Shown here piece by piece: positions 18,588 to 27,969 of a stretch of DNA of 54,565 nt. Below the pieces are notes generated by a model. That model made no database searches. It was not told the origin of the DNA and was given only the letters and a program-made list of their open reading frames with translations. Each line of letters starts with the position of its first letter. Position 1 is the first letter of the stretch. Source of the DNA: Rubrivivax sp. (GTDB lineage: Bacteria > Pseudomonadota > Gammaproteobacteria > Burkholderiales > Burkholderiaceae_C). The position numbers and the translations under genes are program-made. The DNA is taken from NCBI GenBank assembly GCA_030680415.1, contig JAUXVE010000149.1, positions 1 through 54,565 of the forward strand, read 5' to 3'.

Positions 18588-21500
18588 ATGAGGTTGAATG
18601 TCTTCGACGCGGGCAGCTCGTGGGCGCATCGGATCGTACTGGTCCTGCTGTTCCTTCTCGCCGCCCTGGACGCCCATGCTGCCCAACGCCGGGAGGTGTT
18701 CGTCCTGCACTCGTACAGCCAGGAGTACCCGTGGACCAAGCGCCAGCACGAGGGATTCCTCGGCGGCCTGGCCAAGGACGCCGCCACCGGATACGGCGTC
18801 AGCACGGAGTACCTGGACACCAAGCGCGTGCGCTACGACAAGGCCTACGCCAGGCTGATGGCCGATCATCTGGCCCTCAAGTACAGCGGCTACACGCCCG
18901 GCGTGGTCTACGTCACCGACGACAACGCCCTGGTGTTCGCGCTCGACCACCTGAGCCGCATCTTCCCCTCGGCGCCGATCGTCTTTTCGGGCGTGAACGA
19001 CTTCGGCGTCAAGTCGCGCCTGGACCCGACGCGCGTGACCGGGGTCTTCGAACGCAAGGAGATCGCTCCCAACCTCGATCTGGTGCGGCTGATCGCCCCG
19101 GACGCCAGCGACGTCGTGGTCGTCGGCGATGCCTCCGAGACCTACCTCGCCATCGAGCAGGAGGTCCGCGGCGAGCTGGCCAGGCATGCCGGCATACGCG
19201 CCCGCTTCGTCGCCGATCGCAGCCTCGACAAGGTGCTCGACGGCCTGCGCTCGGGCCCCGAGCGCTTCATCGTCCTGACCACCCTGGGTGCGCTGGTCAA
19301 TGCTGCCGGGACGCGGCTGATGCTGAACGAGAGCATTGCCGCCATCGCTGCCCTGGACCGGCACACGGTGATCAGCATGGAGGACGTCTATCTCTTCAAG
19401 GGGGTGCTGGGCGGCTACGTCACCAGCGGCGTCGCGCAGGGCGAGACCGCTGCGCGCCTCGTCGTCCGTCACTTCGCCGGCACGCCCATCAGCGCGATCG
19501 CGCCGGTGGAGGAAAGCCCGAACGAGTACCTCGTCGACGCCCGTGAACTGCAGCGCGCAGGACTGACGCTGCCGCCCGAGATCGCGTCCCGGGCGACGAT
19601 CCTCCATCCGCTGCCCAGCGTCTACCAGCGCCACCAGCGCGAGATCGTGCTCACGCTCTACGCGCTGGGCACCCTGTTCGCGCTGTCGCTGACGACCTCG
19701 CTGGTCGTGGTCATGCGCAAGAACCGCCAGATCGGCGCCAAGGCCGGCGCGCTGCGGCTGCAGGCGCTGCAGATGGTCGAGGTGCAGGACAGCCTGATGC
19801 GCGCACAACACATCGCCGCCATGGGCAATTGGGACTTGCGCATCGCCGAGAACCGGCTCTTCTGGTCCGAGGAGACCTATCGCATCTTCGGCATCGACAG
19901 ATCCCAGTTCGCGGCCAGCCTCGAGGCTTTCATGGACCGCGTTCATGTCGATGACCGGTCCGTCGTCGAGCAGGCGGTGAGTCGTGCACTCGCCGACGGC
20001 GAACCCTACGACATCACCCACCGCATCGTGCTGCCCGGCGGCGAGGTCCGCTTCGTGCGCGAGAACGCCGAGATCATTCGCGACGCCGCCGGCGCTGCGC
20101 TGCGCATGATCGGCACCGTGATGGATGTCACCGAGCGCGAACGCACCGTGCGTGCCCTGCACGAGAGCGAGGAAACGCTGCGCAAGGTGATCGAGGGCCT
20201 GCCGGTGGTGCTGTGGATGATCGACGGCGAAGGCCGCTTCCTGCTTTCGGAAGGCAAGGGACTGCAGGCCATGGGCCTGAAGCCCGGCCAGGTGGTCGGT
20301 CTCTCGCTGTTCGAGGTCTACGCCGCCGTGCCCGAGATCGTCGAGGACACGCGCCGCGTGCTCGCCGGCCAGGCCTTCGCCTGCACGCGCCAGATCGGCG
20401 AAGTCGCATTCGAACTGCGCTACTCGCCGCTGCGCGACGATGCCGGCAACGTCAAGGGGGCCATCGGCGTCGCCATCGACGTCACCGAGCGCAAGCAGTC
20501 CGAGGACCGCCTGGCCTTCCTCGCCAACTACGATCCGGTGACCGGGCTGCCCAACCGCTTCCTGTTCGGCGACCGACTCACCCACGCGATGCACGCCGCG
20601 GACCGCCAACACCACCGCGTCGCGCTATTGTTCGTCGATCTCGACAACTTCAAGAACATCAACGACTCGCTCGGCCATGCGGCGGGCGACGAATTGCTCA
20701 AGCAGGTGGCGGGGCGCCTCGGTGAGGTGGTGAGGTCGACCGACACCGTCAGCCGGCTCGGCGGCGACGAGTTCACCGTGATCCTCGAGAACATCGCCCT
20801 CGACGAAGAGGCGGTGCGCGTCGCGGCCCATATCCTGGAGCAGTCGGTGCGCCCCTATGCCATCGGATCGAGGGAGGTCTATGTCACCGCCAGCGTCGGC
20901 ATCGCGATCTATCCCCAGGACGGCGACAGCGTCGACCTGCTGCTGATGAATTCCGATGCCGCCATGTACCGCGCCAAGGAAAACGGGCGCAACGGTTTCG
21001 AGTTCTTCACCAAGGAGATCAACGCGCGCGCCCACGAGCGGCTGGAACTGGGCAACGAGTTGCGTGGCGCGCTGGCGCGGGGCGAATTCTCGCTGCACTA
21101 CCAGCCCAAGGTGGCCATCGCCGACGGCGCGGTGATCGGCTTCGAAGCGCTGCTGCGCTGGAACAATGCACGCCTGGGCTCGGTGCCGCCGGCGGTCTTC
21201 ATTCCGATCCTGGAGGACATCGGGCTCATCGTCGAAGTCGGCGAGTGGGTGTTGCGCGAGGCCTGCCGCTGGGCCGCAAGCGTGCGGGTCGGCGCAGGAC
21301 AGCTGCCGGGCATCGCGGTCAACCTGTCGGCGCGCCAGTTCCGCCACCCCCAACTCGATCGCGTCGTACAAGGCGCGCTTCTCGCCAGCGGTCTGCCCGC
21401 CTGCCGACTGGATCTGGAGATCACCGAGTCCAGTCTGTTGGACCTGGAATCCAATCTGCAAACCATGGACCGCTTGATGAGACTGGGCGTCGGGCTGTCG

Positions 21501-21851
21501 ATCGACGACTTCGGCACCGGCTACTCTTCGCTGTCGTATCTCAAGCGTTTCCCGGTGGACCGGCTGAAGATCGATGCCTCCTTCGTGCGCGACGTGGCGG
21601 TCGACCCGGACGATGCGGTGATCGTCATCGCCATCATCGGACTGGCCCACCACCTACAGCTTCGTGTCATCGCCGAGGGCGTGGAGACGCAGGAACAAAT
21701 GGCATTCCTGCGTCGGCATGGTTGCGACGAGGCTCAGGGGTACCTGCTCGCGCGGCCGATGCCGGGAGACCTGGCGCTGGCATGGTTGGGTGCCCAGCGG
21801 GCCGGCGCGCCGGTCGAGCCGGCGCGGCTACTGGCGGCGAACGAGGTCTAG
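18588..21851 (+). CDS. Membrane PAS-GGDEF-EAL cyclic-di-GMP enzyme with periplasmic substrate-binding-like sensor
   Basis: This protein of about 1087 residues has a signal/anchor (IVLVLLFLLAALDAHA), a periplasmic region of about 300 residues resembling the ABC substrate-binding family PF04392, and a membrane helix (LYALGTLFALSLTTSLVVV). Two PAS domains follow, then GGDEF with an intact active site near residue 725 (RLGGDEF) and an RxxD inhibitory site five residues before it. The EAL domain (EALLRW near 853, DDFGTGYSS, IAEGVET) also looks intact. Both cyclase and phosphodiesterase activity are possible. ATG 18564 is an alternative start; both candidate starts have purine-rich but very close ribosome sites. 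Confidence 0.9.
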   Translation: MRLNVFDAGSSWAHRIVLVLLFLLAALDAHAAQRREVFVLHSYSQEYPWTKRQHEGFLGGLAKDAATGYGVSTEYLDTKRVRYDKAYARLMADHLALKYSGYTPGVVYVTDDNALVFALDHLSRIFPSAPIVFSGVNDFGVKSRLDPTRVTGVFERKEIAPNLDLVRLIAPDASDVVVVGDASETYLAIEQEVRGELARHAGIRARFVADRSLDKVLDGLRSGPERFIVLTTLGALVNAAGTRLMLNESIAAIAALDRHTVISMEDVYLFKGVLGGYVTSGVAQGETAARLVVRHFAGTPISAIAPVEESPNEYLVDARELQRAGLTLPPEIASRATILHPLPSVYQRHQREIVLTLYALGTLFALSLTTSLVVVMRKNRQIGAKAGALRLQALQMVEVQDSLMRAQHIAAMGNWDLRIAENRLFWSEETYRIFGIDRSQFAASLEAFMDRVHVDDRSVVEQAVSRALADGEPYDITHRIVLPGGEVRFVRENAEIIRDAAGAALRMIGTVMDVTERERTVRALHESEETLRKVIEGLPVVLWMIDGEGRFLLSEGKGLQAMGLKPGQVVGLSLFEVYAAVPEIVEDTRRVLAGQAFACTRQIGEVAFELRYSPLRDDAGNVKGAIGVAIDVTERKQSEDRLAFLANYDPVTGLPNRFLFGDRLTHAMHAADRQHHRVALLFVDLDNFKNINDSLGHAAGDELLKQVAGRLGEVVRSTDTVSRLGGDEFTVILENIALDEEAVRVAAHILEQSVRPYAIGSREVYVTASVGIAIYPQDGDSVDLLLMNSDAAMYRAKENGRNGFEFFTKEINARAHERLELGNELRGALARGEFSLHYQPKVAIADGAVIGFEALLRWNNARLGSVPPAVFIPILEDIGLIVEVGEWVLREACRWAASVRVGAGQLPGIAVNLSARQFRHPQLDRVVQGALLASGLPACRLDLEITESSLLDLESNLQTMDRLMRLGVGLSIDDFGTGYSSLSYLKRFPVDRLKIDASFVRDVAVDPDDAVIVIAIIGLAHHLQLRVIAEGVETQEQMAFLRRHGCDEAQGYLLARPMPGDLALAWLGAQRAGAPVEPARLLAANEV

Positions 21852-21913
21852 ACCACCGCGCGGGCGCTGCGGTCCGCAGTGGTCCGTGGCTGCGGGCGGG
21901 CTTGCTGACGCGG

Positions 21914-22183
21914 TCAGGGTTCGCGATCGCTCCGCGCGGGCCTGCCGGTGGGACAGAACACGTTCTTCGCTTCCTCGCCACGCAGGTACTGGGTCTCCTC
22001 TTCCGGCGTGGCCTTTCGCACCTCGACCAATTGCGCCCGTTCGCCGTACAGGTCGTGCAGCAAGGTGCTTACCTTCCCGTGAGCGTCGACACCCGGGTCG
22101 AAGGCCTTGAACCAGCGGCGCGGGCGCCCCTGGTAGCGAAAGTCCACCACCCAGGTCGTCGAGGTCTTGAAGAACTGTGACAC
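21914..22183 (-). CDS. Conserved hypothetical protein, 89 residues, GTG start
   Basis: The protein begins VSQFFKTSTTWVVDFRY and contains RPRRWFKAF, LLHDLYGERAQLVEV and a C-terminal EETQYLRGEEAKNVFCPTG segment. It resembles short betaproteobacterial proteins that I recall only as hypothetical. No signal peptide or membrane helix is present; a small soluble alpha/beta protein is likely. The start codon is GTG with a weak AAGG upstream; an ATG at 22193 is in another frame. It lies 62 bases after the convergent GGDEF-EAL gene and 30 bases upstream of the S9 peptidase stop. Function unknown. Confidence 0.6.
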   Translation of the reverse strand: MSQFFKTSTTWVVDFRYQGRPRRWFKAFDPGVDAHGKVSTLLHDLYGERAQLVEVRKATPEEETQYLRGEEAKNVFCPTGRPARSDREP

Positions 22184-22214
22184 CTTGACTCATCCACCAG
22201 GACGGGCTTGCCGC

Positions 22215-24230
22215 TCAGCGCAACAGCGTCTGCTCGATGAAGGTCGCCAGCGCAGCGAAGTAGAAGTCGGCGTTCTCGCGGCGCGCAAAGCCGTGGCCTT
22301 CATTGTCGGCCAGCAGGTACCACACGGGGGTGCCGCGGGCCTGCAGGCGGCGCACGATCTGCTCGCTTTCGGTCCACGGCACGCGCGGGTCGTTCTTGCC
22401 CTGCACCACGAACAAGGGCTTGCCGATGTTGTCGGCCAGGTTCAACGGCGAAATGCCCTGCAGGAAGGCGCGCATCGCGGGGTCGCGCTCGTCGCCGTAT
22501 TCCACGCGCCGCAAGTCGCGGCGGTAGCTTTCGGTGTTCTCCAGGAAGCTGACGAAGTTGCTGATGCCGACCACGCTCACGGCGCCGGCGATGCGGTCGG
22601 CCAGGCGCACGCTGGCGGCCAGCGCCATGTAGCCGCCGTAGCTGCCGCCGCTGACGAGTACCCGCTTGGCGTCGAGCCGGGGCTGGGTGGCGACCCAGTC
22701 GATGGCGCTGCCCATGTCCTTGACCGAGTCCTCGCGCAGGCGGCCGTTGTCCAGCGCCAGGAAGGACTTGCCGTAGCCGCTGGAGCCGCGCACGTTGGGC
22801 TCCAGCACCGCCACGCCGAGCTCCTGCACGAGGAAATTGAGCCGCCCTTGCCAGCCCTGCTTGGCCTGCGACTCCGGGCCGCCGTGCATCGCCATCACCA
22901 CCGGCCGCGGCCCGGCGTAGCGGGCCGGCGGCAAGGTCAGTACGCCGCTGATGGTGCGGCCGTCGAAGGCACGCCAGCGCACGATCTGCTGGTCGGGGAT
23001 GCGCGCCAGGTCCAGCGCCGGGTCGGCCGTGGGCCGCGTCCAGGCCTGCACCGCGCCGCTCGCCATGTCCACGCTGTGAACCTGCGCAGGCCCCTGTGCG
23101 CTGTTGACCACCAGCGCCAGTTCGGCCCGTGCGCGGTGGAAGGCGATGCGGCCGACGCTGCCGCCGGGCAGGCGCGGCAGGGCGTGCTCGGCGCCGCGGT
23201 CGCGCAAGCGCAGTTCGTCGCGCCCGTCGACGTTGGCGGTGAAGGCCAGCCAGCGGCCGTCGGCGCTGAGCGTGCCGCCGCCGGTGTCCCAGGAGATGCC
23301 GGCCGACAGCCGCGTCAGCGTCGAGCCGGCCAGTTCCAGCTGCATCAGTTCGCGGAATTCGCCCGCACGGTCGCTGGTGAGCAGCAGCGCGCGGCCGTCG
23401 GGCGTCCACTCGGCGACGAAGTGGCTGGCGCGCAGCGTTTCCCCAGCGGCCGGCAGCAGACGGCGACGCTGGCCGCCTTCCAGGTCGATGAGCCAGACCT
23501 CGGACTCGGAAGCGGACAGGTAGCGCGTGATCGCCAGCTGTCGCTCGTCGGGCGACACTTCGGCGCCGAACCAGCCGCCACCCGGCAGTTGGGCCACCAC
23601 GCGGCGTGCTGCCGGCTGCAGCGGGTCGACGAGCGTCACCGTGGTCGTGATCTCGCTGCGTCGCCCGCCGACGGCGGTGCGGTCCAGCGGCACCGAGGTC
23701 ACCACCGCCAGCGAGATGGACTTCACCCAGGCTTGCAGCGCATGGCGCTGATCCGGGTCGGTGAGCAGGGTCACGGCACGTGTCGCGGGGTCCAGCCGGT
23801 AGAGCTGGAAGGCCTCGTTGCCGCCGCTGCCGCGTGCGAAGACGATGTAGCGGCCGTCGCGCGGCTCCCAGTTCGCCATCGTCACGGGGTCGGTGGCATC
23901 GGTCAGCGGTTCGGGCACGGCCAGCGGGGCGCGCACGCGGAACAGCTGCGTCGTGCTGGCGCCCGGCGGCCGGTGCGACACCAGCATCTCGCGCCGCACC
24001 GGGTGCCAGTCGACGAAGTTGTGGCCGCTGACCGCCGTCCAGCGCTGGATCGGCGCCAGCAGCCGCTGCGGCAGCGGCGGCAGGCCCTCGGCACGCAGCG
24101 CCGGGCTGGGCGCGATCGCAGGCTCGGGGGCGGGCGCGGCGGCGGTGCGCGGCGCCGACGCGCAGGCGGCCAGCACGGTGGCCGTGGTCACGGCGAGCAG
24201 GGCTCGAACAAGAGCGCGATGCAGATTCAT
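22215..24230 (-). CDS. S9 family (prolyl oligopeptidase-like) peptidase, predicted lipoprotein
   Basis: This 671-residue protein starts MNLHRALVRALLAV and has a lipobox ending in Cys around residue 22 (TVLAAC), so it should be membrane-anchored outside the cytoplasm. The middle (about 60-400) is a beta-propeller-like repeat region. The C-terminal alpha/beta hydrolase carries Ser530 in GGSYGGYMA, the Asp motif KNDPRVP and the His motif NEGHGF, a complete S9 triad. The family cleaves short peptides, often after proline (POP) or as an acylaminoacyl/dipeptidyl peptidase. A GTG one codon earlier is possible, but the ATG is preferred. Confidence 0.9.
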   Translation of the reverse strand: MNLHRALVRALLAVTTATVLAACASAPRTAAAPAPEPAIAPSPALRAEGLPPLPQRLLAPIQRWTAVSGHNFVDWHPVRREMLVSHRPPGASTTQLFRVRAPLAVPEPLTDATDPVTMANWEPRDGRYIVFARGSGGNEAFQLYRLDPATRAVTLLTDPDQRHALQAWVKSISLAVVTSVPLDRTAVGGRRSEITTTVTLVDPLQPAARRVVAQLPGGGWFGAEVSPDERQLAITRYLSASESEVWLIDLEGGQRRRLLPAAGETLRASHFVAEWTPDGRALLLTSDRAGEFRELMQLELAGSTLTRLSAGISWDTGGGTLSADGRWLAFTANVDGRDELRLRDRGAEHALPRLPGGSVGRIAFHRARAELALVVNSAQGPAQVHSVDMASGAVQAWTRPTADPALDLARIPDQQIVRWRAFDGRTISGVLTLPPARYAGPRPVVMAMHGGPESQAKQGWQGRLNFLVQELGVAVLEPNVRGSSGYGKSFLALDNGRLREDSVKDMGSAIDWVATQPRLDAKRVLVSGGSYGGYMALAASVRLADRIAGAVSVVGISNFVSFLENTESYRRDLRRVEYGDERDPAMRAFLQGISPLNLADNIGKPLFVVQGKNDPRVPWTESEQIVRRLQARGTPVWYLLADNEGHGFARRENADFYFAALATFIEQTLLR

Positions 24231-24267
24231 CACTCCATGCTATCCGGCATCGCGCAGCGACAAAGGC

Positions 24268-24289
24268 GAAGGGGCCCGCAGGCCCCTTC
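24268..24289 (-). terminator. Hairpin terminator candidate after the Tim44-like gene
   Basis: A perfect 9-bp stem, GAAGGGGCC (24268-24276) and GGCCCCTTC (24281-24289), closes a 4-base loop. It begins 24 bases after the stop of the minus-strand gene at 24313. Read on the minus strand it is followed by CGCCTTTG, only weakly T-rich, so termination may be partial. It separates the Tim44-like gene from the S9 peptidase gene downstream. Confidence 0.55.
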
Positions 24290-24312
24290 ACAGTGCTCGC
24301 AACGCTCGCAGC

Positions 24313-25272
24313 TCAGTGGCTCTGCTCGATGCCGGCAATGGCCCAGCTGCGGCTGTCGTCGTGCGGCTTGGCGAGGTGCCAGATCTCGTCGAAGTCCGCC
24401 GGCGCGGCACCGGCTTGCTCGACGATCTGGCCATGGAAGCGCACGCTGACGATCTGCCGGTCGGCCTCATTGGCCACGTCCAGCACATCGGCGTCGACGC
24501 GCACCACGTCGGTGTGCTGCGCCGCGGCACCGCGCTCCTGGATCTCCAGCCGCGAGGCGGCGAACATCTCGGGCGTCGTGAAGCGGCGCAGGTCGTCGAG
24601 GTCGGCGCTGTCGTTGGCGGCCTGCATGCGGATGAAGATCATCTTGGCGATGCGCGAGAAGCCTTCGCTGTCGAAGGCCGCGGGCACGAAGGCGGCCGGC
24701 ACGGCGGGCGCAGTGGCTGCGGCGGGCGACAGAGCCGCCTCGCCGGACGCCTGCGGCACCGAGGCCGATGCCGGTGCTGCATCCAGCGCGCTGCGTTCGC
24801 TGGCCGCCGGAGCCTGCCACGGCGACGGTCCGCTCGCGCCGGCCAGCGCCGGGCCGCGCGCCGGCGTGCCGCCGGCCATGCGGCGCATCACGAAACGCAC
24901 GAGGACGATCGCAGCCACGGCCAGCAGCGCCAGCATCAGGAAGTTGCCGAAGGCCTCGCCCAGGCCGAGATGACTCATCAGCGCGGCGATACCCAGGCCG
25001 GCGGCCAGGCCGGCGATCGGACCCATCCACGAACGCTTGGCCGCGGCCGCCGCCGGGGCGGCGCCAGCCGTTGCCGCATTCGCAGGCGCGGCCTGCTGCG
25101 GTTGCGCCGGCGTGGCCGGCTTGGGCGGGGGTGCGTTGGGCGCCGTGCGTGCCGGCATGCTGCGTTGCAGCCCGCTGGAGCCGCCGCCGCCGAAACGCCG
25201 CGCCTCGGCGTCCGTGGGCACGGACGTTGCTGCCACCACTGCCACCAAAGCCCCGATCAGCCATTGCTTCAT
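24313..25272 (-). CDS. Tim44-like domain protein, membrane-anchored
   Basis: This 319-residue protein starts MKQWLIGALVAVVAA with a signal-like hydrophobic segment. A long Ala/Pro/Gln-rich linker follows, then one or two membrane helices near residues 85-130, and a C-terminal Tim44-like (NTF2-fold) domain from about 195 (FSRIAKMIFIRMQAAND, FDEIWHLAKP). Bacterial members are conserved in Burkholderiales, but their job is not established; mitochondrial Tim44 is part of the import motor. A good AAGGA lies 8 bases before the ATG. The frame is open upstream, but that part is not protein-like. It diverges from the DUF456 gene. Confidence 0.8.
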   Translation of the reverse strand: MKQWLIGALVAVVAATSVPTDAEARRFGGGGSSGLQRSMPARTAPNAPPPKPATPAQPQQAAPANAATAGAAPAAAAAKRSWMGPIAGLAAGLGIAALMSHLGLGEAFGNFLMLALLAVAAIVLVRFVMRRMAGGTPARGPALAGASGPSPWQAPAASERSALDAAPASASVPQASGEAALSPAAATAPAVPAAFVPAAFDSEGFSRIAKMIFIRMQAANDSADLDDLRRFTTPEMFAASRLEIQERGAAAQHTDVVRVDADVLDVANEADRQIVSVRFHGQIVEQAGAAPADFDEIWHLAKPHDDSRSWAIAGIEQSH

Positions 25273-25435
25273 CGCTCGAATTCCTTGTCGGTCGCGGCAC
25301 GAAGGTGCTGCGCACCGGGGAGTGTGGGGCAAAAGCGCCGCTCGATCCACCGGCAACGCCCAAGGCCACAGCGCGACTGGGTACACCGCCAGTGGAGCGG
25401 GCATCATCGCAGGCTCGATCTGCAGCGGAGGCCCG

Positions 25436-25930
25436 ATGACGTCGACGCTCCTGTGGTTGCTGGCGGTGCTGTTGATCGGCGCCGGCCTCGCCGGCACCGT
25501 GCTGCCGGCGCTGCCCGGTACGGCGCTGGTGCTGCTGGGCATCGTGCTGGGTGCCTGGATCGACGACTTCAGCCATGTCGGCGCCGGCACGCTGGCGGTG
25601 GTGGCCGTGCTGGCGGTGCTGGCCTGGGTGCTGGACTACGCCGCCGGTCTGCTGGGCGCGCAGAGGGCCGGCGCCAGCCGTCTGGCGCTGTGGGGCGCGG
25701 CGCTGGGCACGGTGGTCGGGCTGTTCATGGGCCTGGTGGGCGTGCTCTTCATGCCGCTGGTGGGGGCCGCGGTGGGCGAGTACCTGGCGCGGCGCGCCGA
25801 TGCCGGCGCCCATGGCCAGGCGCTGAAGGTGGGGGTGGCGACCTGGCTGGGCATCATGGCCGGCTTGCTAGCCAAGGTGGTGATCGCCTTCATGATGATT
25901 GGCATCTTCGCGGTCGCGCTGTTGATCTGA
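25436..25930 (+). CDS. DUF456 family membrane protein
   Basis: This 164-residue protein begins MTSTLLWLLAVLLIG and is almost entirely hydrophobic, with about four to five membrane helices and glycine-rich turns (LPALPGTALVLLG, GLFMGLVGVLFMPLVGA). It fits the DUF456 family of small inner-membrane proteins of unknown function. A GCGGAGG ribosome site lies 6 bases before the ATG. It ends 24 bases before the next plus-strand gene, so they may form one transcript. The 163-base gap upstream should hold its promoter and that of the divergent Tim44-like gene. Confidence 0.8.
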   Translation: MTSTLLWLLAVLLIGAGLAGTVLPALPGTALVLLGIVLGAWIDDFSHVGAGTLAVVAVLAVLAWVLDYAAGLLGAQRAGASRLALWGAALGTVVGLFMGLVGVLFMPLVGAAVGEYLARRADAGAHGQALKVGVATWLGIMAGLLAKVVIAFMMIGIFAVALLI

Positions 25931-25954
25931 ACGCAGCGGCGCAGAATCGCAGCC

Positions 25955-27112
25955 ATGTTGCACCTGCGCTTGCTGCCTGCCCTGACCCCGGCGCTGCTGC
26001 TTGCCCTGGCCGCCGGTGCGGTGGCCCAGGTGCCCTACGACCGCGCCTTCGAGCGCGACCTGTTCAAGACCCGCTTCGAGCAGGAAGTGAAGTTCCGTGC
26101 CGCGGCGGTCCAGGTGGCCTGGGCCGCCGAGGCCTTGTGCCACGCCACCACCGAGATCGAGCCCTTCGTGCTGTTGTCGGTGCATGCCTTGCGCAAGCAG
26201 TTGTCGGCGACTGACCTGCGGCTGTTTCGCGAGGTCACGGCCATGGACGAGAAGTGGCGCGTGGTCTGGGTCGACGAGGGCGCGCCCGAGGAACTGCATC
26301 TCGGCGACGCGGTGGTGGCGATGAACGACCGCCCCTTGCCCGGCGGCGGCACGCGTTTCGAGATGAGCGCGTGGTTCACGGGCGGCTCGATCGTCTCCAG
26401 CGACGACCAGGGCTTCTGGGACGTGGTGCTGCAGGCGCGCGGCGAGGCCAGCGCGGGCAAGGGCATGACGATCACGCTGGACAGCGGCCGCAAGCTCGAG
26501 GTCGAGACGCAGACCGGCTGCGCCGGCGCCGTCACCGCGAGTGCCTTCGACGCCGACCCCGATGTCTTCTGGCGCCTGGGCAATCGCCGCGCCAAGATCC
26601 CCGCCAACGCGATGATCGAGGCCCGCAACCGCGACGAGTTTCGCTGGCTGGCGGCCTTTGGCACCTACTTCCAGGCCAGCCAGAGCGCGATCGCGGCAGT
26701 GCAGAGGACCGAGGGCATGAGCACCGGCTTCATGGTCGGCAAGATCCTGGCGCTGGCGGTGCCGGGGGCGGGCATGCTGCTGTCGGCTGCCGAGGCGCAC
26801 GCCGAAAAAGCGATCGCGGTGGACGGCATCGTCGGCAGCGCCGACCTGTTCGCCAACGAGGTGGTGGCCGTACTCGGCGGCGATCCGGCTGCCGGCCTGC
26901 GCCTGTCCGAGCGCATGGCGGCCCAGGGCATGAAGGTCGATGCCGTGCTGATGGACGGCTTCCGCCGCTCCAATGCGGCCGAACATGTGCGCCGCATCAA
27001 GGCGCTGCAGGCGGCACAGGCCGAGCGCGAGCGCGCCGAGGCGCGGGCCGAGGAGGAGGCGCAGCGGGCGGCGCAGAAGGAAGCCTTGCGACTGCCGCCG
27101 TTGAGGCCTTGA
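25955..27112 (+). CDS. Secreted protein of unknown function (385 residues)
   Basis: I do not recognise this protein with confidence. It has a cleavable signal peptide (TPALLLALAAGAVAQ), a central beta-rich part that could include a PDZ-like turn (HLGDAVVAMNDRPLPGGGTRFE), and a C-terminal helical, highly charged tail (QAERERAEARAEEEAQRAAQKEA). The segment AFGTYFQASQSAIAAVQRTEG to LLSAAEAHAEKAIAVDGI loosely recalls the helical part of M48 peptidases that carry a PDZ domain. There is no HExxH, so it is not an active M48 enzyme. It follows the DUF456 gene by 24 bases. Confidence 0.6.
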   Translation: MLHLRLLPALTPALLLALAAGAVAQVPYDRAFERDLFKTRFEQEVKFRAAAVQVAWAAEALCHATTEIEPFVLLSVHALRKQLSATDLRLFREVTAMDEKWRVVWVDEGAPEELHLGDAVVAMNDRPLPGGGTRFEMSAWFTGGSIVSSDDQGFWDVVLQARGEASAGKGMTITLDSGRKLEVETQTGCAGAVTASAFDADPDVFWRLGNRRAKIPANAMIEARNRDEFRWLAAFGTYFQASQSAIAAVQRTEGMSTGFMVGKILALAVPGAGMLLSAAEAHAEKAIAVDGIVGSADLFANEVVAVLGGDPAAGLRLSERMAAQGMKVDAVLMDGFRRSNAAEHVRRIKALQAAQAERERAEARAEEEAQRAAQKEALRLPPLRP

Positions 27113-27143
27113 GCGTTGGCGGTCGGCGCGCCGCTCCGACCGC

Positions 27144-27950
27144 TCAAGCGCCGGCGAGCAGTCCGACGTACTCGTGCAGCACGCGCCGCGTCTGCGCGAA
27201 CCCCGCCGTGCTCGGCAGCCAGTCGAGCAAGGTCATCTCGAAGCGGCCCGACACGGCCATCGGCGCGGTCGTGATGCGCATGTTCGCGCCGGCGGCTGCG
27301 AGGGCGCGCTCGAAGTTGCGCAGCGCACGGCGCATGTGGTAGGCGTGCGTCACCAGCACGATGCGCTCGATGCCCTGCGGCGCCAGCAGCGACACCGTCT
27401 TGATCGCGTTCTCTCGCGTGTCGCGCGACTCGGCCTCGGTCCAGCGCAGCGGGCGGCCGAACTCGCGCTCGGCGATGCGCGCGGCGATGTCCGCCTCGGT
27501 GGCGCCGGGTTCGCTGCCGGGCGCCAGGCCACCGCTGAAGGCCACCGGCAGACCGGTCTGGCGCGACAGCCACAGCCCGTAGCGCAGCCGCTCCATGCCG
27601 ATGCTGTTGAGCGTGGCCACGCCGTACTCGGGTGCATCGTGGCGGCGCCCGCCTCCGAGCACGACGATGGCGGTCCTGGGCGCGCGCTTGAGCTCGGTGA
27701 TCTGGCTCTCGGTCAACGCCGGCGGTGGCTTCAAGAGCCAGCGCTCGAGGCCGCCGCTGACCAGGCTCGTGCTGCCGAGCCACACGCCGGCCACCCCCAG
27801 CAGCACGAGCAGCCAGGCCAGACCGCGGCGGCGGAACATCAGCCGTGCCCCGGCGACCACCAGCACCAGGAAGGGCAGCGGCGGGAACAGCAGCGCGGCC
27901 AGCAGCGGTTTCCAGGACGCCAGGCCCAGGCTCAGGAAGAGCTCGTTCAC
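27144..27950 (-). CDS. YdcF/ElyC family (DUF218) membrane protein
   Basis: This 268-residue protein has two N-terminal membrane helices (about residues 12-36 and 44-62), followed by a DUF218 domain. That domain carries AIVVLGGG near residue 92, LPVAFSGG and the late [17 protein letters not shown] motif. ElyC (YcbC) of this family acts in cell-envelope/peptidoglycan precursor metabolism in E. coli, but the biochemical activity is not settled. The start is GTG (MNELFLSLG) with no clear ribosome site, 19 bases after the gcdH stop, so it is probably cotranscribed with gcdH. Its 3' end converges with the secreted protein gene. Confidence 0.82.
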   Translation of the reverse strand: MNELFLSLGLASWKPLLAALLFPPLPFLVLVVAGARLMFRRRGLAWLLVLLGVAGVWLGSTSLVSGGLERWLLKPPPALTESQITELKRAPRTAIVVLGGGRRHDAPEYGVATLNSIGMERLRYGLWLSRQTGLPVAFSGGLAPGSEPGATEADIAARIAEREFGRPLRWTEAESRDTRENAIKTVSLLAPQGIERIVLVTHAYHMRRALRNFERALAAAGANMRITTAPMAVSGRFEMTLLDWLPSTAGFAQTRRVLHEYVGLLAGA

Positions 27951-27969
27951 ACCGTCGCGCGCGCAGCGA

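Noticed and set aside
22167..26214. Two long overlapping plus-strand frames (760 and 773 codons)
   Set aside because: They run antisense to the S9 peptidase and Tim44-like genes and lack any recognisable domain.
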